Assembly: GCA_019429465.1 (NCBI GenBank)
Contig: JAHYIV010000006.1
Coordinates: 1 to 64,000 of the forward strand
Direction of reading: 5' to 3'
Source: Desulfoarculaceae bacterium
GTDB lineage: Bacteria > Desulfobacterota > Desulfobulbia > Desulfobulbales > Desulfocapsaceae
DNA: 64,000 nucleotides
Position numbers and translations under genes: made by a program. Each line of letters opens with the position of its first letter. Positions within the stretch are counted from its first letter, which is position 1. This document shows positions 27,601 through 35,718 of the stretch, piece by piece. A model generated the notes under the pieces. It saw only the letters and a list, made by a program, of their open reading frames with translations. It made no database searches and was not told the origin of the DNA.

Positions 27601-28302
27601 ATGATTCTTGCTGTTGCCGCAACTGAATTTGAGATGAAACCCCTTGAGCTGCTCCTGGCAGAGGATGGGGCAATCGCTTCCGCTCCAGGCCCGGGGTGTC
27701 GCTGTGCCACCCTGATTTCAGGCATCGGGCCGGTGGAGACGACCCTGCGCCTGACCCGTTATCTGGAAAGATGCGATCCGCGCATCGATAAGGTGCTCAA
27801 CTTCGGAGTGGCCGGGGCCTATCTCTCTGCAACGCCGATAGGGCCGGCTAATGTCTCGCTGCTTGATCTCTGTCTGGCCGAGCAGGAGATCCTGGGGGAT
27901 TTCGGTATCTGCTTTTCTGATCATATTGAGGCGCTCGATGAAAAATTAGGTGCCAGCACACACTTTCCCCTGGACCAGTCTCTGCTGAGCCGGGCCAGAG
28001 AGATCCTGGAGCAGCATCAGCTGGTCTGCCGCCGCGGTAATTTTGTCACCGTCTCAGCTGCCAGCGCCACCCGGCAGCGGGGGTCGATGCTTGCTGCCAG
28101 ATATCAGGGGCTGTGCGAGAATATGGAAGGGGCGGCTGTGGCCAGGGTCTGTGCCGAGTTTTCCCTGCCCCTGCTTGAGGTGCGGTCGGTTTCAAATCTG
28201 GTGGAAGATCGGGATCTGAGCCGCTGGAAGCTGGCAGAGGCCTGTGCTCTCGCGGCCAGGGCTGCTGCCCTGCTGGTCAGGGAAATGGAGGGATCATGTT
28301 AA
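27601..28302 (+). CDS. mqnB: Futalosine hydrolase
   Basis: The 233-residue protein belongs to the nucleoside phosphorylase/MTAN fold (MILAVAATEFEMKPLE at the start, LISGIGPVETTLRLTRYL, VLNFGVAGAY, ENMEGAAVARVC near the end). Its coupling to mqnD points to hydrolysis of futalosine in the alternative menaquinone pathway rather than to methylthioadenosine nucleosidase. The mqnD start lies inside its last codons. Confidence 0.92.
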   Translation: MILAVAATEFEMKPLELLLAEDGAIASAPGPGCRCATLISGIGPVETTLRLTRYLERCDPRIDKVLNFGVAGAYLSATPIGPANVSLLDLCLAEQEILGDFGICFSDHIEALDEKLGASTHFPLDQSLLSRAREILEQHQLVCRRGNFVTVSAASATRQRGSMLAARYQGLCENMEGAAVARVCAEFSLPLLEVRSVSNLVEDRDLSRWKLAEACALAARAAALLVREMEGSC

Positions 28303-29207
28303 AATCAGTAACTATGCCGCTGACCATCGGCTACTCGCCCTGTCCCAATGACACCTTTATCTTCTATGGCCTGACACACGGCAAGGTTGATCTGCCGGGA
28401 ATTGAGCTGGCAGGCCCTGTGCTTGAAGACGTGGAAACCCTTAATGGCTGGGGTCTGCAGCACCGGCTGGATGTGACCAAACTCTCATTTCATGCCCTTG
28501 GTCATGTGCTTGATGAATACTGTCTCCTGTCTGCGGGCAGTGCCCTGGGTCGGGGCTGCGGGCCGTTGCTGGTGGCGCAAAGCCCTCTTGACCTGGGCGC
28601 TCCCGGCCGCTATCGAGTGGCGATTCCCGGCCAATTGACCACGGCAACCCTCCTCTTCCGCCTCTTTCTGTCGGAGTGTGCGCAGGAGCGACCGCAGACC
28701 AAGGAAGAACCAGTGTCGCAGGCGCCAAGGACGGCGCAGGAGCGACCGGAGCTGGTGGAGATGCGCTTTGATACCATTATGGCTGCGGTGCAGCAGGGGG
28801 AGGTGGATGCCGGGGTTATTATCCATGAAAGCAGGTTTACCTATCAGCAGATGGGACTGGTCTGCCTTCAGGATCTTGGTCAGTGGTGGGAACAGAGTAC
28901 GGGCCATCCCGTCCCCCTGGGCTGTATCGCTGCCAGACGCTCGCTGGGACGGGAACGGATTGCGGCAATAGATCAGGCGATCCGGGCCTCCATTGACTGG
29001 GCCTTTGCCCATTCTGAGCAGTGTTTGCCTTATATCAGAGAGCATGCCCAGGAGCTGGAAGACCGGGTTGTTCGGGATCATATCGGGCTTTATGTGAATG
29101 ATTTCTCCCGGGATCTGGGGGCGGAAGGGATGGCTGCTGTCAGCGTCTTTCTGGAACGGGGAAGAGCTGCGGGCATCCTGCCCCCCTCCCCTTATAGTTT
29201 AAGGTAG
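28296..29207 (+). CDS. mqnD: 1,4-dihydroxy-6-naphthoate synthase, with in-frame insert
   Basis: The 303-residue product has MqnD hallmarks: IGYSPCPNDTFIFYGL, DVTKLSFHALGHVL, a substrate loop GSALGRGCGPLLVA and the catalytic-region VDAGVIIHESRFTYQ. It converts cyclic dehypoxanthine futalosine to the naphthoate precursor of menaquinone. It is about 20 residues longer than usual owing to a Gln/Glu/Pro-rich linker (near residues 128-152) encoded by module G repeat sequence. GGAGG lies five bases before the ATG; it overlaps mqnB by seven bases. Confidence 0.93.
   Translation: MLKSVTMPLTIGYSPCPNDTFIFYGLTHGKVDLPGIELAGPVLEDVETLNGWGLQHRLDVTKLSFHALGHVLDEYCLLSAGSALGRGCGPLLVAQSPLDLGAPGRYRVAIPGQLTTATLLFRLFLSECAQERPQTKEEPVSQAPRTAQERPELVEMRFDTIMAAVQQGEVDAGVIIHESRFTYQQMGLVCLQDLGQWWEQSTGHPVPLGCIAARRSLGRERIAAIDQAIRASIDWAFAHSEQCLPYIREHAQELEDRVVRDHIGLYVNDFSRDLGAEGMAAVSVFLERGRAAGILPPSPYSLR
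28680..28750 (-). repeat. Module G repeat inserted in frame within mqnD
   Basis: The stretch carries two direct copies of GCGCAGGAGCGACCG, 55 bases apart, with CCAGTGTCGC and GGCGCCAAGGACGGCG between. This is the reverse complement layout of module G in the family B elements at 7952 and 22910 (GAGCGACCGCAGGCC, CCAGTGTCGC, CGCCATGGACGGCG). The insert is a multiple of three and leaves mqnD open. Confidence 0.7.
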
Positions 29208-29220
29208 CATAGGGTAGGGT

Positions 29221-30384
29221 ATGAACCGAACGATGACTCCCCAGGCTTGCAAACAGAACAAAAACCAGTTTTCCATCCTGCCCTCAACAAGGCAGCCGAT
29301 TCTTGGAATCTGCGGCCTCTCCGGCGCCGGCAGGACCACGCTCATTGAGGCCCTGCTGCCGGAACTGATTCAGCGCGGGCTGCGGGTGGCCGTGGTCAAA
29401 GATGATTGCCGCAAGCTGCCGGCAGACCTGCCGGGCAAGGACAGCGATCGTCTCTATCGGGCTGGAGCGGATCTCTTTGTCCTTGGTGGAGAGGATTTTT
29501 CCCGCCAGGACCGCTCGGAGTCTAACGCTTATCTCCTCCGGGGCATTGGTCTGCATGGTGCTGGTGATGCCGGTTTCAGCTTTCAGCTCAGCCAGCTCGC
29601 CCGTTACTATGATCTGGTGCTTGTTGAAGGGCATGCGCAGACACCGGTTCAGAAGGTCTGGCTCCTGGCCGAGGAAGAGCGGTTGCCTGCTGATATGGAG
29701 ACCGTGCTCAGGGTCTTCCCGCGAGACGAGGCGCGGGGGGCGCAGGTTCTTGACTTTCTTCTGGCGTGGCTGCAGGAAATCTGGCTTCAGACACCGGTCT
29801 GGGCCTGTGTCTTGATCGGTGGCCGCAGTTCCCGCATGGGGCGGCCAAAGCACCTGCTGGAGAAAGAAAAAACAGTCGCGACCACCTGGCTGGAACATAC
29901 CGCCAGCCAGCTTTTCCCCCTGGTCGGCAATAATATTGCTCTTTCAGGCAGTGGGCTGGTGCCGGAATCTCTGGCCCATCTCCCCCGTCTCCCTGATATC
30001 CCGGAAGTCAGTGGCCCCTTGACCGGTATCCTTGCGGCCATGCGCTGGCAGCCTGCGCTCTCCTGGCTGCTCATGGCCTGCGACATGCCGGATATCAGCA
30101 CCGAGGCCCTGACCTGGTTGCTTGATCGTCGCCGGCCAGGGTGCTGGGGCACGGTACCCCGTCTCCATGAAGACGGATACGTGGAGCCCTTGCTGGCCCA
30201 CTATGACTATCGCAGCGCCCCTCTCTTTGAACAGCTCCTTGCCACCGGCTCTCTGCGCATCGGCCAGATCGCCCGCCAAAAAAAAATCGAGACCCCTCTG
30301 GTTCCGTTTGCGCTGACCGCTTCCTGGCACAACATCAATACCCCTCAGGAGCTGGCCAGATCGCGACAGGCTGGAGCTGTTTGA
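29221..30384 (+). CDS. MobB-MobA fusion, molybdenum cofactor guanylylation
   Basis: The N-terminal part (about residues 25-190) is MobB-like, with a P-loop GLSGAGRTTLIEALL and ADLFVLGG. The C-terminal part (about 196-387) is MobA-like, with the nucleotide motif LIGGRSSRMGRPK, SGPLTGILAAMRW and MACDMPDI. MobA attaches GMP to molybdopterin to make MGD for DMSO-reductase-family enzymes; MobB aids it. The two activities are normally separate proteins, so this is a natural fusion. It lies 13 bases after mqnD. A MoaE-like gene is at 40576. Confidence 0.92.
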   Translation: MNRTMTPQACKQNKNQFSILPSTRQPILGICGLSGAGRTTLIEALLPELIQRGLRVAVVKDDCRKLPADLPGKDSDRLYRAGADLFVLGGEDFSRQDRSESNAYLLRGIGLHGAGDAGFSFQLSQLARYYDLVLVEGHAQTPVQKVWLLAEEERLPADMETVLRVFPRDEARGAQVLDFLLAWLQEIWLQTPVWACVLIGGRSSRMGRPKHLLEKEKTVATTWLEHTASQLFPLVGNNIALSGSGLVPESLAHLPRLPDIPEVSGPLTGILAAMRWQPALSWLLMACDMPDISTEALTWLLDRRRPGCWGTVPRLHEDGYVEPLLAHYDYRSAPLFEQLLATGSLRIGQIARQKKIETPLVPFALTASWHNINTPQELARSRQAGAV

Positions 30385-30453
30385 GGCAGCCTGTCACAAG
30401 GCCTGCCCCGGCCAGCCTGATCCGGAATCCTGTAAAAAAAAGAACGCCATCAA

Positions 30454-31566
30454 TTATAACGATCCCTCTTGCTTCAGGGCACCTGTGATCTCATCCCTGT
30501 CTGTCCCCGGGCAGGGGAATTGCTTGATATAGACGTCCTGTTGCGGGAAGGGGATGGCGATATCGTTTTCGGCAAAGGCCCGGTAGGTGGCCTTGAGGAG
30601 GTTATGGATCTCCAGTCCCTTGAAACGGGGGTCCTCCACCCAGCAGAGGATCTCAAAATCCACGGAGGATGAGCCGAAGGAACGCATACGCACCCTTGGG
30701 GCCGGATCCCTGACTACGGCTGGATTGTTGTGGACCACGGTCAGCAACACTGCCTCTACCTGTTCCAGATCACTGCCATAAGCGACCCCGACCGGCACCC
30801 GGATACGGAAGCGGGGTTCGGGCGCACTTTCGTTGACGATCTTGGAATTGGCCAGGATGGCGTTGGGAACGATGATCTGCACATTGTCGCGGGTCAGTAT
30901 TCGGGTGGAGCGGATGCCGATCTCGACCACCTCCCCCCGTTCGACACCGTCCAGAATGATATAGTCCCCCACCTTGAAGGTCCGGTCGGTAAAGATGCTG
31001 ATGCCGCCGAAGAAGTTGGCCAGAGTGTCCTTGGCGGCAAGGGCCACGGCAATACCCGCGATGCCTGCCGAGGCAAAGAGCGGGGCCATATTGACCCTCC
31101 AGATGGAAAGGAGCCAGAGCAGGGACATGATAACAGTAATTGTCCGGGCCAGGTTCTTGAACAGCAGGAAGAGGTCGGTTCCGATTTTCCCCCGCTCCAG
31201 GATCCTGATCAGATATTTCTCAGCCAGCAGTCCGAAGAGATGCAGAAAGGCGATGGTCCAGATTATCAGGGCCACGCTTTTGACGGCCTGGGGGAGAAAC
31301 TCACCCCAGGGCGGACCGGGAATCGGCTCCACCGAGATGAGATGCAGGGCGCCCAGGAAGATCACGGTCATGACCACGGGAGTGTGAATGATGGCAAAAA
31401 TCTTGTCGTCCATATCCGTCTTGGTCATGTTTCTGGCGATCCGCTTCAGAATACGGTTGATGAATATGTCCACCGCCTTGGCCAGGACGGCATAAATAAC
31501 AAGGATCATAAACCTCTGCATCAGAGGCATGGCAAAAAGATCTTTCAGAAAAGTGTATCGTTCCAT
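30454..31566 (-). CDS. MscS-family mechanosensitive channel
   Basis: The 370-residue protein has about four to five membrane spans, then the pore-lining and beta-domain signature of MscS channels (LFASAGIAGIAVALAAKDTLANFFGG region, followed by GDYIILDGVERGEVVEIG and IIVPNAILANSKIVN). It opens under membrane tension to release solutes in osmotic downshock. It faces mobBA tail to tail and stands alone. Confidence 0.93.
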   Translation of the reverse strand: MERYTFLKDLFAMPLMQRFMILVIYAVLAKAVDIFINRILKRIARNMTKTDMDDKIFAIIHTPVVMTVIFLGALHLISVEPIPGPPWGEFLPQAVKSVALIIWTIAFLHLFGLLAEKYLIRILERGKIGTDLFLLFKNLARTITVIMSLLWLLSIWRVNMAPLFASAGIAGIAVALAAKDTLANFFGGISIFTDRTFKVGDYIILDGVERGEVVEIGIRSTRILTRDNVQIIVPNAILANSKIVNESAPEPRFRIRVPVGVAYGSDLEQVEAVLLTVVHNNPAVVRDPAPRVRMRSFGSSSVDFEILCWVEDPRFKGLEIHNLLKATYRAFAENDIAIPFPQQDVYIKQFPCPGTDRDEITGALKQEGSL

Positions 31567-31611
31567 GAGATAACCTGGCGTTAAAACGGGAAAGAGGGTT
31601 GCATGTTTTGT

Positions 31612-31797
31612 TTAAGGGGCGCGGAGAATACTACTCTACCATCTTGCTTCCCGTCTTCGGGCCATCTTTGACCGCACCTCAATCATAAAATCCTCAATGG
31701 AGCGCAACTGCATCAGCGGTTGTACTCAATCGGTGCAGCCAAGTCCGGCCCAAATCCAGTCGCAATTCAGGTACATCAGTAACTTCCGAGTCCTTAA
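31612..31797 (+). repeat. Family E element, copy 1
   Basis: A 186-bp element that also occurs at 47819 (interrupted) and in reverse at 54308. Its ends TTAAGGGGCGCGG and CCGAGTCCTTAA are imperfect inverted repeats. The core shares CATCTTGCTTCCCGTCTTCG, GACCGCACCTCAAT and CCAAATCCAGTCGCAATTCA with the other copies. No coding frame is conserved between copies. Confidence 0.85.
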
Positions 31798-32130
31798 GGT
31801 GCTGTGGTCATCCGGGATGTACTTGGAGGGACAGGTCTGAGCATGCGGTCAGGATAGCATAAAAACTGAAAATATCAAGCATGTGCTGCCCGCTCTCGAC
31901 TTTGAGAGTGCCGTGGAAAACTGTCTTTTTTGGAAAAAGGGTTATATAATATGAAAATACAAGATCGCAAAAAAAGAGCTCGAACCAGGTACTAACCTTG
32001 AACCAGGGATGGCATCCGTGGATGAGAGGTCAGGTCGGGTATAGTCAGAGACCGAGTCGCAGGGGTTTAACGGGGCGGTGCGGGATCTATGGTGGTACAG
32101 GGAGGCAGGTAAGGGCCTTTAGGAGGTATA
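31798..32130. other. Leader region upstream of bpt-like gene
   Basis: No protein gene is recognised. A TATAAT at 31945-31950 is a plausible -10 box, but no good -35 is seen at 16-18 bases. GC rises sharply after 32000, and several G-rich segments precede the AGGAGG ribosome site at 32119, so a long structured 5' leader is possible. No known riboswitch was identified. Confidence 0.35.
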
Positions 32131-32886
32131 TTGACTCGATACGATCAACAATGCGCTGTGGAGTTTGCGGAACTGCAACGCCGTTTCGATGACTATTTTG
32201 TCGAGATGGCAGTCGAGTGTCCCTATCATCAGCCCCATACCGCTGTTTTTTATCAGGCCCTGTTTTCCCCTGTTCCTGAGCGGATTATGGAACTCTTTCT
32301 GGCCTCCGGCTATCGCCGCAACGGCAATTGTCTCTATGCCATGCGCTGCAATGATTGCATTTCCTGTGTCCCCATCCGTCTGCATCCACAGGAGATGCGC
32401 CTTAATCGGAATCAGCGGCGGGTGATGCAGAAAAACCAGGATGTCGAAATTGAGCTCGGGCCGGTGCAGCTCAGTCCGGAAAACCTGGCACTCTGTCAGA
32501 TGTTCCTCTCCAATCGGTATCCGCACCAAAACAACCAGGCCGAGAGTTATTATTCCGGTTTTTTTCTGACCTCCATTGTCTCCTGTCTGGAGATTCGTTA
32601 CCGGCTGGCGGGGAGGCTTGCCGGCTGTGCTATTGTCGATATGGGTGAAAACTGGATGAATGCCGTCTATTTTTATTTTGATCCCGCTGAGGCGAAACGA
32701 AGCCTGGGCACCTTTAATATCCTGACCCTGGCGGAGTTGTGTCGTCAACAGCAGATGCATTATCTCTATCTTGGTTATTATATTCATTCAGTGGCGGCCA
32801 TGAACTATAAAAGCCGCTTTACTCCCCACTATCTGTACCTTGATGGCAGGTGGCAACAGGGGCGGGTGGTAAAGGATAAACATTAA
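32131..32886 (+). CDS. bpt: Aspartate/glutamate leucyl- or arginyl-tRNA-protein transferase
   Basis: The 251-residue product has both halves of the ATE/Bpt fold: the N-terminal Cys-rich part (CPYHQP, YAMRCNDCISCVPIRL) and the C-terminal acyltransferase part (AGCAIVDMGENWMNAVYFYFDP, YLGYYIHSVAAMNYKSRF). It adds leucine or arginine from tRNA to N-terminal acidic residues, marking proteins for degradation. The start is TTG at 32131, fixed by AGGAGG seven bases ahead. It is followed by a radical SAM gene in the same direction. Confidence 0.92.
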   Translation: MTRYDQQCAVEFAELQRRFDDYFVEMAVECPYHQPHTAVFYQALFSPVPERIMELFLASGYRRNGNCLYAMRCNDCISCVPIRLHPQEMRLNRNQRRVMQKNQDVEIELGPVQLSPENLALCQMFLSNRYPHQNNQAESYYSGFFLTSIVSCLEIRYRLAGRLAGCAIVDMGENWMNAVYFYFDPAEAKRSLGTFNILTLAELCRQQQMHYLYLGYYIHSVAAMNYKSRFTPHYLYLDGRWQQGRVVKDKH

Positions 32887-32904
32887 TGTCTGGAGGTTCT
32901 TCTG

Positions 32905-33930
32905 ATGCATGAGGCGCAATTTTACAGGCAGGTCAAGGATGGTGAAGAGAAGAATGAGGTGATCTGTGAACTCTGTGCCCATCACTGCCGGATCAAGGAT
33001 GGGCATCGTGGCCTGTGTAGGGTGCGCGAGAACAGGAAAGGGGTTTTGTACAGTCTGGTCTATGGCTGGCTGGTGGCGGAGCATGTGGATCCGATTGAGA
33101 AGAAGCCGCTGTTTCATTTTCTGCCCGGCAGTCAATCTTTTTCCATCTCTACTGTCGGCTGCAATTTCCGCTGCCGCCATTGTCAGAATTTTTCCATCTC
33201 CCAGCCGGGCGCCTTTGATGCTGATGCTCCCCCTGGAATCCTGCGAACTCCTCAGTATGTGGTGGACAGTGCCTTGAACAACGGCTGCCGGTCGATCAGT
33301 TATACCTATGTGGAGCCGACGATCTTCTTCGAGTTCGCCTATGATTGCTGTGTGGTGGCCCGCGAGCAGGGGCTGAAGAATGTCTTTGTCTCCAATGGCT
33401 ATATGGCGGAGCAGACAACCAGGAAACTGGCGCCGGTCCTTGATGGTATCAATATTGATATCAAGGCCTTCAGCGATGATTTTTACCGGAAGATATGCGG
33501 CGCCCGTCTGACTCCGGTGCTCGATACGGTACGGCTCATGCACGAGTTAGGGGTGTGGGTGGAGACCACCACCCTGGTTATTCCAGGGCTCAATGACAGC
33601 GATGCGGAGCTGAGGGAGATCGCTGAATTCATCGCCTCCATAGACCCGTCCATTCCCTGGCATGTGACGGCCTTTTATCCCACCTATAAAATGACGGACA
33701 GGCCACCCACCTCGGTGCAGTCGCTGCAGAGGGCGAGGGATATCGGGCTGGCTGCCGGACTTAAGTTTGTCTATGAAGGTAATGTTCCCGGCTCCGGCGG
33801 AGAAAATACCTCGTGCCCGTCGTGCCAGGCGGGTCTGATCAACCGTTTTGGCTATACTATCAAGGACAACAGGATTGTTGATGGCCGCTGTCCGCAGTGC
33901 GCGGAACCGATTGCCGGAGTGTGGGGGTAA
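32905..33930 (+). CDS. AmmeMemoRadiSam-type radical SAM enzyme
   Basis: The 341-residue protein has an N-terminal zinc-like cysteine group (CELCAHHCRI...GLCRVREN), the radical SAM motif CNFRCRHCQNFSISQ near residue 88, and C-terminal cysteines (CPSCQAGLINRFGY...CPQCAEPIAG). This arrangement is typical of the radical SAM member of the AmmeMemoRadiSam system. The usual AMMECR1 and Memo partners are not next to it. The reaction is not established. It lies 18 bases after bpt and may share its transcript. Confidence 0.9.
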   Translation: MHEAQFYRQVKDGEEKNEVICELCAHHCRIKDGHRGLCRVRENRKGVLYSLVYGWLVAEHVDPIEKKPLFHFLPGSQSFSISTVGCNFRCRHCQNFSISQPGAFDADAPPGILRTPQYVVDSALNNGCRSISYTYVEPTIFFEFAYDCCVVAREQGLKNVFVSNGYMAEQTTRKLAPVLDGINIDIKAFSDDFYRKICGARLTPVLDTVRLMHELGVWVETTTLVIPGLNDSDAELREIAEFIASIDPSIPWHVTAFYPTYKMTDRPPTSVQSLQRARDIGLAAGLKFVYEGNVPGSGGENTSCPSCQAGLINRFGYTIKDNRIVDGRCPQCAEPIAGVWG

Positions 33931-33962
33931 AGGGAAAAGGGCTTAGAGAAGAGTCACCGGGC

Positions 33963-34865
33963 TTATTTCTGGTCTCTCTTTCCTGTTCCCTTTTTTGGAG
34001 CAAAAAGGATGTGAAATTTTCCTGGGATCCTGATCTCGAATTCCATCCGTTTCTCCGGGATGGTGGGGTGATCAAAGGAGAGGAAGTAGGCGTGCAGAGC
34101 CATTCTGCGCAGAGGATTGGTCTTGGCGCCATATTTTCTGTCGCCGGCAATGGGGTGGCCCAGATCGGCCATGTGGACGCGAATCTGATTCTTGCGTCCG
34201 GTGAGCAGGGTGATATCGAGCAGGGCGTAGGCTTCACTTTCCTTGACCACCTTGTAGTTGGTCTTGGCCTCCTTTCCTTCCCCGCTCTGGTCCCTGACAC
34301 TGTAGACCCGCAGGGCCTTTGATTCGGAGAGCTGGCTTGCAATCTGCCCCTCTTTCTCTCTGGGAACCCCTTCGACAATGGCGGAGTATCTCTTGTCCGC
34401 AAGTGACCATTGCTCCTGGAGGATCTGCTTTGCCGCCTCGTTTTTGGCAAAAACAAGCAGGCCGGAAGTCCCCTGGTCCAGCCGGTGGACGATGAAAACC
34501 CGTTCTTGAGTGGATTGTGCCCGCTCCTTGAGATAGTTGCTGAGCAGGTAAAAGGCGGTCTTTCTTTTTTCGTTTTCAGTGGCAATGGTCAGCAACCCTG
34601 CCGGCTTGTCGATGACAATGATATCTTCGTCTTCATAGATGATCGAAAGTCCCGGGCAGCTCTTGGCCTGCTCGCGCATCTCCTGCTCCGAGCGAATGCT
34701 GACCAGTTCTCCCGGCAACAGCAGCTGGTCGGCTCGTGTCGCCTGTTTGTCACCGATGACTACGGCCCCGTGCTTGATAAGTTGTTTTGCCTTTGTCTTT
34801 GAATAGCCGGCATCAGTGAGAAGGATCAGCAGGGCCGAGCCTTCTTTGGTCAGAATGTTTCTCAT
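33963..34865 (-). CDS. RluA-family 23S rRNA pseudouridine synthase
   Basis: The 300-residue protein has an N-terminal S4 RNA-binding domain (about residues 15-60) and a pseudouridine synthase domain with the catalytic HRLDQGTSGLLVFAK loop (Asp in RLDQGTSG). The C-terminal RKNQIRVHMADLGHPIAGDRKYGA is the usual family end. It isomerises uridine in rRNA; the exact target (RluC/RluD type) is not clear. Its ATG overlaps the stop of the DUF1456 gene. Confidence 0.93.
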   Translation of the reverse strand: MRNILTKEGSALLILLTDAGYSKTKAKQLIKHGAVVIGDKQATRADQLLLPGELVSIRSEQEMREQAKSCPGLSIIYEDEDIIVIDKPAGLLTIATENEKRKTAFYLLSNYLKERAQSTQERVFIVHRLDQGTSGLLVFAKNEAAKQILQEQWSLADKRYSAIVEGVPREKEGQIASQLSESKALRVYSVRDQSGEGKEAKTNYKVVKESEAYALLDITLLTGRKNQIRVHMADLGHPIAGDRKYGAKTNPLRRMALHAYFLSFDHPTIPEKRMEFEIRIPGKFHILFAPKKGTGKRDQK

Positions 34866-35365
34866 GAATGTTCTGGCCTCTCGGGGCGGGATGTGCTTTT
34901 TTGATCACGGTAACGAATGGTGAGCCCTTTCAGGAAGCTCCTGAGAAACTGATTGCCGCATTCCTTGTAATTTTTGTGACCTTCTTTTCTGAACAAGGCG
35001 CTCAACTTGGCCTTGGTGATGCTGGCATGGGCCAGTTCCAGAATTTCAAGCAGCCCATCTTCCTTCAGCTCCAGGGCGATGCGCAGTTTTTTGAGGACAA
35101 TATTGTTGGTGATGGGCGCGACAGGTTCCTCCGCAGCGGGTTTGTTGTCTTTATGGCCTCTGTTTTTAATGATGAGACCATCGAGAAAAGAGCTTATGAC
35201 CAGATCGCTGCAGGCAGAAAAACCTTCTTCCTCTTCCTTTTTCAGTAAGGAGGTGACTGAAGATCTCTCCAGCTCCAGCCCCCCGAGTCTGCAGATGTCA
35301 ACGATTGTGGCTTCGTGTATGTCAAGCGCGTAGCGGATCCTGCGGAGAATGTCATTATTGGTCAT
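34862..35365 (-). CDS. DUF1456 (YehS-like) protein
   Basis: From ATG 35365 the product is 167 residues, close to the roughly 156 of E. coli YehS. It holds two copies of the DUF1456 unit (MTNNDILRRIRYALDIHEAT and ITNNIVLKKLRIALELKEDG), each about 70 residues. AGGA lies eight bases before this ATG; the frame is open further upstream, but that part has no domain match and lacks a ribosome site. The stop overlaps the next gene (ATGA). Function of the family is unknown. Confidence 0.9.
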   Translation of the reverse strand: MTNNDILRRIRYALDIHEATIVDICRLGGLELERSSVTSLLKKEEEEGFSACSDLVISSFLDGLIIKNRGHKDNKPAAEEPVAPITNNIVLKKLRIALELKEDGLLEILELAHASITKAKLSALFRKEGHKNYKECGNQFLRSFLKGLTIRYRDQKSTSRPERPEHS

Positions 35366-35605
35366 AGGGTATTCCTGATAAATTCTGGTCGATTGTCCAT
35401 TTTTTTGTTTTTCCTGTCTGGATGCTGGCGTCGAGCATGAAATGCCGCTGTAACGTACAACATATCGTTCGGGATGGGTACTAATTCTAAGTCGCATGCA
35501 AACCAATACCTTTGTTGACGGCACCGCGCGTCCCCTCACCGTACTTCCCGTACTGCTTCATGGCCCCCGGGCTTGTCGTCTCGGCCTGGAATTGAATGCA
35601 ATTTA

Positions 35606-35705
35606 GGGCCGTTAAGAAATAACCATTACATCTTTATCTATTTCGTTACGGCCCCTTAAGCCGTTCACGATATGAGAATGTTATAGTTATTTATTTACAA
35701 CGGCT
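35606..35705 (+). repeat. Family B palindromic element, copy 5 (diverged)
   Basis: A 100-bp copy with ends GGGCCGTTAAGAAATAACCA and TATTTACAACGGCT. It has drifted more than the others but keeps the hairpin half (TATTTCGTTACGGCC). The remainder of 35366-35718 shows no gene; 35516-35600 is GC-rich with several short inverted repeats. Confidence 0.75.
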
Positions 35706-35718
35706 GAGACTGCCTGTT

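Noticed and set aside
31951-31995. 14-codon leader peptide (MKIQDRKKRARTRY) after a TATAAT box
   Set aside because: No ribosome site, no conserved feature and too far from the next gene to argue for attenuation.
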